Of a DNA stretch of 64,000 nt, positions 49,749-58,495 are shown piece after piece; positions within the stretch are counted from its first letter, which is position 1, and each line of letters begins with the position of its first letter. The stretch comes from JABDJX01 sp039942715 (GTDB taxonomy: Bacteria; Pseudomonadota; Alphaproteobacteria; Rhodobacterales; Rhodobacteraceae). Location: the NCBI GenBank assembly GCA_039942715.1, contig JBDVBY010000006.1:682001-746000 (forward strand), read 5' to 3'. Under the pieces are notes generated by a model, which ran no database searches, was not told the origin of the DNA, and worked only from the letters and a program-made list of their open reading frames with translations. The translations under genes and the position numbers were made by a program.

Positions 49749-49776
49749 TGTTACGGATAACATGTTACCGATAACA
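49749..49776. promoter_or_regulatory. Tandem GntR/IdnR-type operators
   Basis: TGTTACGGATAACA (49749-49762) abuts TGTTACCGATAACA (49763-49776). The second is the core of the E. coli GntR/IdnR site. They lie between the divergent idnO operon and the reductase-idnD operon, 24 nt before the GTG at 49801, and can control both. Confidence 0.85.
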
Positions 49777-49800
49777 ATGAATGTCAAGTAAGGTCTTCCC

Positions 49801-50748
49801 GTGTCAAAACCCGCAATATTGCAAGTCGGTCCGTACCCCGAATGGGACCAAAACGTGCTTGAAACAATGTTCGATGTAAAGCGCCTGTTCGAGACAGACG
49901 ACAAGGCCGCGTTTCTTGCAAAGCATGGCCCATCGATCAAGGCTATCGCAACACGCGGCGAACTGGGTGCAGACAAAGATTTGATCGACGCATGCCCTGC
50001 CTGCGAATTGATTTCAGTTTACGGTGTTGGCTTTGATGCCGTTGACCTTGAAGCCTGTAAAGCGCGCGGCATTCAGGTGACGAACACACCAGACGTTCTA
50101 ACCGGCGATGTTGCAGATTTGGCTGTTGCCATGATGCTTACTCTGTCGCGTGGGATTGTCGGCGCGGAAAGCTGGGTCCGGAGCAATGCGTGGCAAAATG
50201 AAGGGCTGTATCCTTTGAAGCGGCGGGTCTTTGGCCGCAAGGTCGGCATTCTTGGTCTTGGGCGGATTGGTTTCGAGGTTGGCAAACGGCTGGCGGGTTT
50301 TGACATGGACATCGCCTACAGCGACGTCGCCGCAAAAGACTATGCGCCCGACTGGCGGTTCTTTGAGGACCCGCTCTCTCTGGCCGAACACGCAGATTTT
50401 TTGTTTGTAACGCTCGCCGCCACTGCCCAGACGCGCCACATTGTTAACGCGCAATTCATCGAAGCCGTCGGGCCAGAGGGAATGATCGTAAACGTCTCTC
50501 GCGCCTCAAACATCGATGAAGATGCGTTGATCACCGCCTTGAACGCGGGCACTTTGGGGTTCGCAGCTCTTGACGTCTTTGAAGGTGAACCTGATTTGGA
50601 CCCTCGGTTTTTAGACCTAGACAACGTCCTTTTGCAGCCGCACCATGCTAGTGGCACAGTTGAGACACGCAAAGCAATGGGCCAGCTTGTGCGCGACAAT
50701 CTTGCGGCGCATTTCACACGCGCCCCTCTTTTAACTCCAGTCTTGTAA
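49801..50748 (+). CDS. D-2-hydroxyacid dehydrogenase (GhrB-like)
   Basis: 315 residues. ELISVYGVGFDAVDLEACKARGIQVTNTPDVLTGDVADLAV, nucleotide loop GILGLGRIGFEVGKRL, then NVSRASNIDEDALI with the catalytic arginine, FEGEPDLDPRF with Glu, and LLQPHHASGTVETR with His. The enzyme reduces 2-keto acids such as glyoxylate, hydroxypyruvate or 2-ketogluconate. Beside idnD and idnO, a 2-ketogluconate or 2,5-diketogluconate reductase is plausible. The start is a GTG immediately after the operator region. It precedes idnD by 13 nt. Confidence 0.9.
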   Translation: MSKPAILQVGPYPEWDQNVLETMFDVKRLFETDDKAAFLAKHGPSIKAIATRGELGADKDLIDACPACELISVYGVGFDAVDLEACKARGIQVTNTPDVLTGDVADLAVAMMLTLSRGIVGAESWVRSNAWQNEGLYPLKRRVFGRKVGILGLGRIGFEVGKRLAGFDMDIAYSDVAAKDYAPDWRFFEDPLSLAEHADFLFVTLAATAQTRHIVNAQFIEAVGPEGMIVNVSRASNIDEDALITALNAGTLGFAALDVFEGEPDLDPRFLDLDNVLLQPHHASGTVETRKAMGQLVRDNLAAHFTRAPLLTPVL

Positions 50749-50761
50749 GGCGCGCCATCAC

Positions 50762-51793
50762 ATGAAAACCATTACTGCCCATGCCGCCAAAGATTTGCGG
50801 ATTGAAGAACACGACGCACCCACGCCGGGACCGGGCGAGGTTTTGATCACAATGGCAGCGGGCGGTATTTGCGGATCGGATTTGCACTATTACCAACATG
50901 GTGGATTCGGCACTGTACGGCTGAAAGAGCCAATGATTTTGGGGCACGAGGTGTCTGGTCGCGTTCAAGCACTTGGTGAAGGTGTGAGCACTCTTGAGAT
51001 CGGGCAATTGGTGGCGGTGTCGCCATCGCGCCCCTGTGGAGCCTGCAAATTCTGCGCCGAAGGCAACCAAAACCACTGCCTGAACATGCGCTTTTATGGC
51101 TCTGCCATGCCGTTCCCCCATATTCAGGGGGCTTTTCGGGAACTGCTGGTCGCGGACGCAGCACAATGCGTGCCCGCAAACGGGCTAAGCGCATCCGAAG
51201 CAGCAATGGCCGAGCCATTGTCAGTTGTGCTTCATGCCGCGCGGCTGGCGGGTGATCTATTTGGTAAGCGCGTTCTTGTAACCGGATGTGGTCCGATTGG
51301 GCTCCTCGCTGTATTGGTGGCACGACAAGCCGGTGCCGTCGAAATCGTCGCGACGGATGTCACAGATTTTACGCTTCAAAAAGCAAGGGACGTTGGCGCA
51401 GATCACACCGTCAATGTCGCCGCCAACCCGAATGGTCTTTCTGGCTATGCCGATGACAAAGGCCACTTTGATGTGTTGTTTGAATGCAGCGGTGCGGCCG
51501 CCGCCCTGAGTGCCGCTGTGCCAGCAATGCGCCCGAAAGGAACCATTGTTCAACTTGGGTTAGGGGGCGACATGACCTTGCCGCTCCAAGCTATGACAGC
51601 GAAAGAACTGTCACTAAAGGGCTCGTTCCGCTTTCACGCCGAATTTGCGTTGGCCGTTGAGATGATGCGCACTGGGCGGTTGAACGTCTCCCCCCTAATC
51701 ACACATCAAGTGCCGATGAATGACGCATTGCAAGCCTTCGAAATGGCCTCTGACCGTAACGCAGCGATCAAAGTGCATCTCATTTTCTCGTAG
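50762..51793 (+). CDS. idnD: L-idonate 5-dehydrogenase
   Basis: Oxidises L-idonate to 5-ketogluconate, which IdnO reduces to gluconate. 343 residues of the zinc MDR family: catalytic Cys in GICGSDLHYYQHGGFGTVRLKEPMILGHE (in parts), structural zinc cysteines in PCGACKFCAEGNQNHCLNMRFYGSAM, nucleotide loop VTGCGPIGLLAVLVA. HYYQ.GG.G and NMRFYGSAMPFPH are characteristic of IdnD. Unlike tdh in this window, all four structural cysteines are kept. It is cotranscribed with the GhrB-like gene. Confidence 0.92.
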   Translation: MKTITAHAAKDLRIEEHDAPTPGPGEVLITMAAGGICGSDLHYYQHGGFGTVRLKEPMILGHEVSGRVQALGEGVSTLEIGQLVAVSPSRPCGACKFCAEGNQNHCLNMRFYGSAMPFPHIQGAFRELLVADAAQCVPANGLSASEAAMAEPLSVVLHAARLAGDLFGKRVLVTGCGPIGLLAVLVARQAGAVEIVATDVTDFTLQKARDVGADHTVNVAANPNGLSGYADDKGHFDVLFECSGAAAALSAAVPAMRPKGTIVQLGLGGDMTLPLQAMTAKELSLKGSFRFHAEFALAVEMMRTGRLNVSPLITHQVPMNDALQAFEMASDRNAAIKVHLIFS

Positions 51794-51926
51794 GTTCTCC
51801 CCTCGCCCAACGGCGTTCACAACGCTGTGTTCTCAAGCTGGTGCAACGAGGGTGCGTATCGTTTTGGCTTGACCGTGCGCCTGTTTCCTTCACCTTGGTT
51901 CAAGAACAGACCCTGGGAGAAAATTC

Positions 51927-53504
51927 ATGCGCAAATTGACCAAATCATCGCTGTTGCTAAGTGGAGCCCTCTCGTTTGCGGCAACCACAGCCATAGCCGA
52001 GAGTTTCAACTGGGCCTCCACCACAGACCCGCAAACCATGGACCCACATGCGGTAAACTCTGCCCCAGTCCTGTCTTTTCTAAACAATATTTACGAAGGT
52101 TTGGTGCGTCGCGGCCAAGATATGTCGATCGAACCGTCGCTTGCCACGTCCTGGGAGCCGCTTGAAGGCGAAAACGGATGGCGGTTTAATCTGCGCCAAG
52201 GCGTCACTTTTCAGGACGGTGCCGCGTTCACATCAGACGATGTGATGTTCTCTTACGAGCGCGCATCGAACGAAGCCGCCGACGTACGCTCTTGGTTTGC
52301 ACCGGTGACAGAGGTTCGCGTTGTCGATGACTTCACCATTGATTTCGTCACCTCCGCGCCGAACCCCTTGTTCCCATCATCCATTGCGAACTTTATGATC
52401 TTGGATCGCGACTGGGCTGAAGGGAACGATGCCGCCCTGCCCGCGCGTGATGCGGAAAACTATGCTACGCTAAACGTGAACGGTACCGGTCCCTTCATGG
52501 TATCAAGCCGCGATCCTGGCGTGAAAACCACATTGGCACCGCACGCAGGCTGGTGGGATGAGGCGAGCCACAATGTAACAGAGGCAACGTTTACCCCAAT
52601 TGGCAATGCTGCGACTGGCCTCGCTGCGCTATTGTCTGGCGATATCGACTTTATCCAGCCAATCCCGCTGCAAGACGCGGAACAAGTCGAAAGCCGCGAG
52701 GGCTTCAAGGTTCTGGAAGGCGAAGAAACCCGAGTGATCATGTTTGGCTTTGGCCACGAACATGACGCGCTGCTTTATTCCTCTGACGTCACCGACGCCA
52801 ACCCGTTCACTGATCCCCGCGTACGTCTAGCTGCCGCCCACGCCATCGATCTGGCTTCAATTGACCGCGTCATTTTCCGAGGCAAGATCGAAGCTGCAAG
52901 CCAATTGGTGCCCGCTGGAATTTCAGGCTTTTCCGAAGCGAACACATCGCGCCCAGAGTACGATCCCGAAAAAGCCAAAGCCTTGCTGGCAGAGGCCGGA
53001 TATCCAGACGGTTTCAGTTTTGGCCTAAAATGCCCAAATGATCGCTATATCAACGATGAAGCTCTGTGTCGTGCAGCAGCCTCAATGTTCGCTGCTGTTG
53101 GTTTGAACGCCGAGCTTTCGACCGGCCCAGTACGCGATTACTGGCCTCAGCTGCGCGAGGACGACTTTGATATGTACCTGCTTGGCTGGTCGCCCGGCAC
53201 GTTCGATATGGAGCACCCGATCCGCTTCCTGATGCACAGCCAGGACGATGAGAAAAAGTTGGGCTCCTGGAACTTTGGAAACTACTCCAACGCCCGCGTG
53301 GACGAACTTTTACCAATGATCCAGCAAGAGATTGATCCGTCAAAGCGTCAAATGCTTGTCGATGAAGTTGTTACGATCACTCAGGAAGAGGTGGCGTATA
53401 TTCCGCTTTACACTCAACCACTTATCTGGGCTGCTAAGGACAACATCGATCTAACGCAGCGGGCTGATAATTTCTTTATGCTGCGGTGGGTGACGGTCAA
53501 CTGA
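51927..53504 (+). CDS. Peptide-type ABC transporter substrate-binding protein
   Basis: 525 residues, family 5 extracellular binding protein (DppA/OppA/NikA type). Signal peptide MRKLTKSSLLLSGALSFAATTAIA. The domain shows STTDPQTMDPHAVNSAPVLSFLNNIYEGLVRRG in parts, GWRFNLRQGVTFQDGAAFTSDDVMFSYERA, and later RLAAAHAIDLASIDRVIFRG and YDPEKAKALLAEAGYPDGF. It binds oligopeptides or other small solutes in the periplasm. First gene of an operon with two permeases and a double ATPase. The 133 nt upstream hold the promoter, not identifiable by eye. Confidence 0.93.
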   Translation: MRKLTKSSLLLSGALSFAATTAIAESFNWASTTDPQTMDPHAVNSAPVLSFLNNIYEGLVRRGQDMSIEPSLATSWEPLEGENGWRFNLRQGVTFQDGAAFTSDDVMFSYERASNEAADVRSWFAPVTEVRVVDDFTIDFVTSAPNPLFPSSIANFMILDRDWAEGNDAALPARDAENYATLNVNGTGPFMVSSRDPGVKTTLAPHAGWWDEASHNVTEATFTPIGNAATGLAALLSGDIDFIQPIPLQDAEQVESREGFKVLEGEETRVIMFGFGHEHDALLYSSDVTDANPFTDPRVRLAAAHAIDLASIDRVIFRGKIEAASQLVPAGISGFSEANTSRPEYDPEKAKALLAEAGYPDGFSFGLKCPNDRYINDEALCRAAASMFAAVGLNAELSTGPVRDYWPQLREDDFDMYLLGWSPGTFDMEHPIRFLMHSQDDEKKLGSWNFGNYSNARVDELLPMIQQEIDPSKRQMLVDEVVTITQEEVAYIPLYTQPLIWAAKDNIDLTQRADNFFMLRWVTVN

Positions 53505-53529
53505 TCTCAAAAAAGAACATCAGGAAGGC

Positions 53530-54504
53530 ATGGCATATTTCATCATTAAACGGCTGATCCAATCAGCCTTTGTGATGCTTGCCGTTGCCTTTCTGGCCTT
53601 CTCGCTTTTTCGGTTTGTGGGCGATCCTGTCAGTCAGATGACCGGCGTTGAAACCTCGGTCGCGGATCAGGAAAAGCTTCGCGAAGAGTTGGGTTTGAAC
53701 GATCCCTTTGTGTTCCAATTCGCGCGCTTCACACGAGACATGCTCAAAGGCGACTTTGGTTTTTCTTACCGCACACGCCAACCCGTCGGCGAGATGATCG
53801 CAGGGCGCATACCGGCAACTTTGGAACTCGGCATTGTTGCTTTATTAATCTCGCTGATCGTTGGCATACCTGCCGGTGTTTACACCGCCCTTAAACCGCG
53901 CGGAGTCGCCACCCAAGCGATCCTTATGGCGACGCTCATCGGTGTTTCCATTCCGACTTTTGTTATCGGCATTATGCTGATCTTCTTTTTTGGCGTACAA
54001 CTCAGTTGGCTACCCACCTTTGGACGCGGTGGCACTGTGGATTTAGGGTGGTGGGAAACTTCGTTTCTGACCGTCGAGGGCTGGCGCGCGCTTATCTTGC
54101 CGGCCATAACACTGGGCCTGTATCAACTGACTCTGACGATGCGGTTGGTGCGCGCCGAAATGATGGAAGTCCTGCGCTCGGATTACATCCGTTTTGCCAC
54201 AGCGCGCGGCGTACCGATGGGCAAAATCTACTTCCGCCACGCGCTCGCAAATACGATGGTGCCAGTGATCACAATCATCGGACTTCAATTTGGCGGCGTG
54301 ATTGCTTTTTCCATCGTCACCGAAAGCGTCTTCCAGTGGCCCGGCATGGGATTGCTCTTTCTTGAATCGATCCGCTTCGTCGATATCCCGGTGATGGGTG
54401 TCTATCTTGTAGTAATCGCGTTTTTCTTTGTCCTCGTGAATCTGATCGTCGACCTTTTGTACGTCGCGATTGATCCGCGCCTGCGCATCAAGGACGTAAA
54501 CTGA
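53530..54504 (+). CDS. Peptide-type ABC transporter permease (DppB-like)
   Basis: 324 residues with six spans. MAYFIIKRLIQSAFVMLAVAFLAFSLFRFVGDP is the DppB-type start, then LGLNDPFVFQFARF, FGFSYRTRQPVGEMIAGRIPATLEL, and the docking loop VLRSDYIRFATARGVPMGKIYFRHALANTMVPV. It overlaps the next gene by one base (TGATG), forming a coupled permease pair. Confidence 0.94.
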   Translation: MAYFIIKRLIQSAFVMLAVAFLAFSLFRFVGDPVSQMTGVETSVADQEKLREELGLNDPFVFQFARFTRDMLKGDFGFSYRTRQPVGEMIAGRIPATLELGIVALLISLIVGIPAGVYTALKPRGVATQAILMATLIGVSIPTFVIGIMLIFFFGVQLSWLPTFGRGGTVDLGWWETSFLTVEGWRALILPAITLGLYQLTLTMRLVRAEMMEVLRSDYIRFATARGVPMGKIYFRHALANTMVPVITIIGLQFGGVIAFSIVTESVFQWPGMGLLFLESIRFVDIPVMGVYLVVIAFFFVLVNLIVDLLYVAIDPRLRIKDVN

Positions 54505-55409
54505 TGCGCGCTTTTATTATGCGCCACGAGGGCCTTTGGCTGTTTACCCGCTCGCCTGCTGTCATTATTGCCGCCATCGTCGCGGCTTGCATTCTGTTTG
54601 GCGCCGCCTTCGCGCCTTGGATCGCGCCAGTGAACCCTTATGACTTGTCGTCCTTCAGCCTGATGGACGGGCTACTGCCTCCTGTGTGGGAAGAGTTTGG
54701 CAATGAAAAATTCCTGCTTGGCACCGATGATCAAGGCCGCGACATGGTTTCCTCCATCCTTTATGGCGCGCGGCTTTCGTTGATCATCGGCATTTCAGCA
54801 ATGGCGATTGCAACCGTGCTTGGCGTTGGCCTCGGCCTCGCCGCCGGGTACTTTGGCGGGCGATTTGATGCGATTGTAATGCGCATCGCCGATGTGCAGT
54901 TGGCGCTGCCTGCCATTCTGACAGCGCTCTTGATCGACGGCATCGCGCGCGGCCTTTTGCCCGCTGACGTCCAACAAGACCTGCGCGTGACCGTTTTGAC
55001 GCTCGCAATCGCGCTATCGCTGTGGGTGAATTTCGCCCGCACCGCGCGCGCCTCGACGTTCGTACATATGAACAAAGAATACGTCCAAGCCGCCATCATG
55101 CAGGGCCAGCATCCATTGCGGGTAATGTTTGTGCACATCCTACCAAACATCCTTGGTCCGCTTTTGGTGATCATGACCGTAGATCTGGCGTCTGCCATTT
55201 TGCTTGAAGCGACACTGTCTTTCCTTGGCATTGGCCTGCCAGCCGACAGCCCATCGCTTGGCACATTGATCCGCATCGGCATGCAATTTCTTCTGGCCGG
55301 CGAGTGGTGGATCCTTTGGATCCCAACCCTGTTTCTGATCGCACTCGTGGTGTCGATCAACGTGCTGGGTGATTTCCTGCGCGATGTCTTCAATCCAAGG
55401 CTGCGCTGA
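54504..55409 (+). CDS. Peptide-type ABC transporter permease (DppC-like)
   Basis: 301 residues with six spans: FLLGTDDQGRDMVSSILYGARLSLIIG, GGRFDAIVMRIADVQLALPAILTALL, NKEYVQAAIMQGQHPLRVMFVHILPNILGPLL (docking loop) and EATLSFLGIGLPADSPSLGTLI. These are the DppC signatures. It is flanked by one-base overlaps with dppB-like and ATPase genes. It completes the permease channel. Confidence 0.94.
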   Translation: MRAFIMRHEGLWLFTRSPAVIIAAIVAACILFGAAFAPWIAPVNPYDLSSFSLMDGLLPPVWEEFGNEKFLLGTDDQGRDMVSSILYGARLSLIIGISAMAIATVLGVGLGLAAGYFGGRFDAIVMRIADVQLALPAILTALLIDGIARGLLPADVQQDLRVTVLTLAIALSLWVNFARTARASTFVHMNKEYVQAAIMQGQHPLRVMFVHILPNILGPLLVIMTVDLASAILLEATLSFLGIGLPADSPSLGTLIRIGMQFLLAGEWWILWIPTLFLIALVVSINVLGDFLRDVFNPRLR

Positions 55410-57115
55410 TGCTGCGCGTTGAAAACCTCACGGTAAAGTTCCCCTCGCGCTTTGGCGATGTGACGGCCGTCGAGGATATGTCGATCTCCATCGCACCGGG
55501 TGAAATCCACGGGCTTGTCGGCGAAAGCGGTGCAGGAAAATCTACCGTTGGCGCTGCGATTATTGGGCTACTTTCGACGCCAGGTTATGTCGCAGGTGGC
55601 ACTCTGGTGCTGGGCGAAACAGACCTGCGTGCTCTTGATCCCTTTGAAGCACATGCACTGCGCGGCAAGCGCATTTCGATGATATTCCAAGATCCGCAAA
55701 CGAGCCTAAACCCGCTAATGACGGTTGAGGATCAATTGGTGGAAACAATCCTTGCCCACGAAGAGGTTTCTTATGACGAGGCGTGGAAGCGCTCTGTCGA
55801 TTTGCTCGAAGAGATCGGGATTAAGAACGCTACCGAACGTATCAAATCCTTTCCACATCAGTTTTCCGGCGGCATGCGCCAGCGCGTTGTGATCGCCCTC
55901 GCTCTGTGCACGAATCCCGAGTTGATCATTGCGGACGAGCCAACGACGGCGCTCGATGTCGCGGTGCAAAGCCAAGTACTCGATCTCATCCGAGAGTTGG
56001 CCGACAAGCGCGAAGTTGGCTTTATGTTGATCACCCACGACATCGGCGTGATCGCGCAAATCGCCGACAATGTCACCGTCATGCGTTATGGCAAACTGAT
56101 CGAATCCGGCCCGACCGCACAGGTGCTAGGCCGCCCGGAACATCCTTATACCCGCCAGCTTATGGAAGCAGTGCCGCCGCTTGATCACAAGATACCGCGA
56201 TTTCATGTGCCAGAAGATGACGACGGTCTAGCCGCGCCCAACAAAGGCGCAGGCGACGACGCCCAAACATGGTTGTTGGAAGGCACGAAAGCCGCCCCCA
56301 TTGGCCTAAGCGTTAAAAAGCTGACCGTGCAATTTCCTGGCACGCGCACATCGTTTTTCACCAAACCAGAACCGTTCACCGCCTTGCGCGACATCACCTT
56401 TGATGTCCGCCCCGGGACGATCATGGGTGTTGTGGGTGAAAGTGGCTCAGGGAAATCAACGCTAGCCAAGGCCTTAACCGGATTGATCAATCCGGCAGGC
56501 GGCTTCATGACGCTGGGCGAGCAGCCTCTGCCCGGCGGTAAAGAACGCACGCGCCGTCATCCGTCGCGCCAGCTGATCCAAATGGTGTTCCAAGATCCTT
56601 TTTCCTCGCTCAATTCTCGCCATCGCATCGGCGCGATACTGGCCGAGCCGCTTTGGCTATACGGATTGATCGACGACGAAAACAAAAGACGCCACCTCAG
56701 TGCTGCGATGCTTGATCTTGTTGGCTTGGCACCGGAAGCAATCGATAAATACCCGCATCAATTCTCAGGCGGACAGAGGCAACGCATTGCCGTCGCACGT
56801 TCGCTTCTAGCGCGCCCGAAATTCCTGATTTGTGACGAGCCGACCTCGGCCTTAGACGTCTCGATACAGGCACAAATTCTCAACATGCTCAAAGACCTTA
56901 AAGACGCCTTTGGGCTGACGATCCTGTTTATCAGTCACAACCTGTCAGTGATCCGGCAAATGTCTGATGATATTGCGGTTCTTCAGGGCGGTGTGTTGAA
57001 AGAAACCGGCGACTCTGAAGCAACGTTTGACGCACCAACCTCCGAATACACGCGCGAACTGCTCTCTTTGACACCTGTCATGCCTAAGGACTGGCAGATG
57101 CACACAAATTCTTAG
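55409..57115 (+). CDS. Double ABC ATPase (DppD-DppF fusion)
   Basis: 568 residues carrying two complete nucleotide-binding domains in one chain. First: Walker A GESGAGKST (38-46), FSGGMRQRVVIALAL, IIADEPTTALDVAVQ. Second: GESGSGKST (around 348), FSGGQRQRIAVARSLL, LICDEPTSALDVSIQ. Each is followed by the oligopeptide transporter C-terminal segment with HPYTRQLMEAVP in the first. Fused ATPases of this type are frequent in roseobacters (GsiA-like). It overlaps the permease by one base (TGATG). Confidence 0.94.
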   Translation: MLRVENLTVKFPSRFGDVTAVEDMSISIAPGEIHGLVGESGAGKSTVGAAIIGLLSTPGYVAGGTLVLGETDLRALDPFEAHALRGKRISMIFQDPQTSLNPLMTVEDQLVETILAHEEVSYDEAWKRSVDLLEEIGIKNATERIKSFPHQFSGGMRQRVVIALALCTNPELIIADEPTTALDVAVQSQVLDLIRELADKREVGFMLITHDIGVIAQIADNVTVMRYGKLIESGPTAQVLGRPEHPYTRQLMEAVPPLDHKIPRFHVPEDDDGLAAPNKGAGDDAQTWLLEGTKAAPIGLSVKKLTVQFPGTRTSFFTKPEPFTALRDITFDVRPGTIMGVVGESGSGKSTLAKALTGLINPAGGFMTLGEQPLPGGKERTRRHPSRQLIQMVFQDPFSSLNSRHRIGAILAEPLWLYGLIDDENKRRHLSAAMLDLVGLAPEAIDKYPHQFSGGQRQRIAVARSLLARPKFLICDEPTSALDVSIQAQILNMLKDLKDAFGLTILFISHNLSVIRQMSDDIAVLQGGVLKETGDSEATFDAPTSEYTRELLSLTPVMPKDWQMHTNS

Positions 57116-57206
57116 CGGCAAGGTGGATGCGACAAACACGTCCCCCCTATTTCCACCTAAGATAAGCTCTACTATAATTGGCGCGTAATGACCGAAAGGC
57201 AGAGAC

Positions 57207-58421
57207 ATGCGAGACGACAACGAAAGCGGCAAAGGTCCATCGCTTGGATCATTCGATTGGGAAGATGCGTTTCGCCTTGCCGACCAATTGGCCGAAGACG
57301 AACGCATGATCGGCGACGCCGCGCGCGCCTATGCCTCTGACAAATTGGCTTCACGTGTAGATGAAATGTACGCCAACGAGGGCGTCGATCCCGAAATTTT
57401 TGCCGAGATGGGGCAAATGGGTCTGCTTGGCGTGACAATCCCCGAGGAATTTGGCGGCATTGGCGCAGGCTATGTCACTTATGGTTTGGTCGCGCGTGAG
57501 ATTGAGCGTGTGGACTCCGGTTATCGCTCCATGATGAGTGTTCAGTCATCCCTCGTGATGTATCCAATCCACGCTTACGGCACCGATGCACAGCGCCAGA
57601 AATATCTGCCGAAACTTGCCGCCGGTGAGTGGATCGGCTGCTTTGGGCTGACCGAACCCGAAGCTGGTTCTGATCCAGCGGGTATGAAAACCATCGCGAC
57701 GAAAACCGAAGGCGGCTATGTGCTTAATGGTGCCAAGACGTGGATTTCCAACAGCCCCATCGCCGATGTCTTTGTAATCTGGGCCAAGTCAGATGCGCAT
57801 GGCGGCAAGATCAAAGGCTTTGTCCTCGACAAAGGCGCTAAAGGTTTGTCTGCGCCAAAGATTAACGGCAAACTATCATTACGCGCTTCGCTCACCGGTG
57901 AAATCGTTTTGGACAATGTCGAGGTTGGCGAAGACGCCCTTCTGCCAGAAGTTGAGGGGTTAAAGGGCCCGTTTGGCTGCTTGAACCGTGCGCGTTTCGG
58001 AATTGCGTGGGGTGTGATGGGAGCCGCTGAAGACTGTTGGCATCGTGCGCGCAGTTACGGAATGGACCGCAGGCAGTTTGGCCGCCCTCTGGCGCAAACC
58101 CAGCTTTTCCAAAAAAAGCTTGCCGATATGCAGACCGAAATTTCCTTGGGTCTACAAGCCGCATTGCGCGTTGGCCGCATGTTGGACGAAGGCACAGCAG
58201 CCCCCGAAGCCATTAGCCTGATAAAGCGAAATAACTGCGGGAAAGCATTAGACATTGCACGTGCCGCACGCGACATGCATGGCGGCAATGGCATTATGGG
58301 TGAATATGCTGTGATCCGGCATGCGCAGAACCTTGAGACAGTTAATACGTATGAAGGCACGCACGACATTCATGCGCTGATCCTTGGACGTGCACAAACA
58401 GGATTGCAGGCGTTCTTCTGA
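57207..58421 (+). CDS. gcdH: Glutaryl-CoA dehydrogenase (acyl-CoA dehydrogenase family)
   Basis: Oxidatively decarboxylates glutaryl-CoA to crotonyl-CoA in lysine and tryptophan breakdown, passing electrons to ETF. 404 residues. MMSVQSSLVMYPIHAYGTDAQRQKYLPKLA in parts and ECFGLTEPEAGSDP-like GCFGLTEPEAGSDPAGM give the substrate and FAD regions. The catalytic base is Glu383 in TYEGTHDIHALILGRAQTG, which is the exact GCDH form. The 91-nt gap from the ABC operon probably holds its promoter. A strong terminator follows. Confidence 0.93.
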   Translation: MRDDNESGKGPSLGSFDWEDAFRLADQLAEDERMIGDAARAYASDKLASRVDEMYANEGVDPEIFAEMGQMGLLGVTIPEEFGGIGAGYVTYGLVAREIERVDSGYRSMMSVQSSLVMYPIHAYGTDAQRQKYLPKLAAGEWIGCFGLTEPEAGSDPAGMKTIATKTEGGYVLNGAKTWISNSPIADVFVIWAKSDAHGGKIKGFVLDKGAKGLSAPKINGKLSLRASLTGEIVLDNVEVGEDALLPEVEGLKGPFGCLNRARFGIAWGVMGAAEDCWHRARSYGMDRRQFGRPLAQTQLFQKKLADMQTEISLGLQAALRVGRMLDEGTAAPEAISLIKRNNCGKALDIARAARDMHGGNGIMGEYAVIRHAQNLETVNTYEGTHDIHALILGRAQTGLQAFF

Positions 58422-58438
58422 TATTACTTACGAATTAG

Positions 58439-58469
58439 AAAAACGCCGCTCTAATTAGCGCGGCGTTTT
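58439..58469. terminator. Bidirectional terminator after gcdH
   Basis: AAACGCCGC (58441-58449) pairs with GCGGCGTTT (58460-58468), flanked by A-run and T-run, so it can end gcdH from the left and the PilJ-like gene from the right. It stands 20 nt after the gcdH stop and 27 nt from the convergent gene's stop. Confidence 0.88.
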
Positions 58470-58495
58470 AATTTAGATCTTGTGTCTGACCGTGT

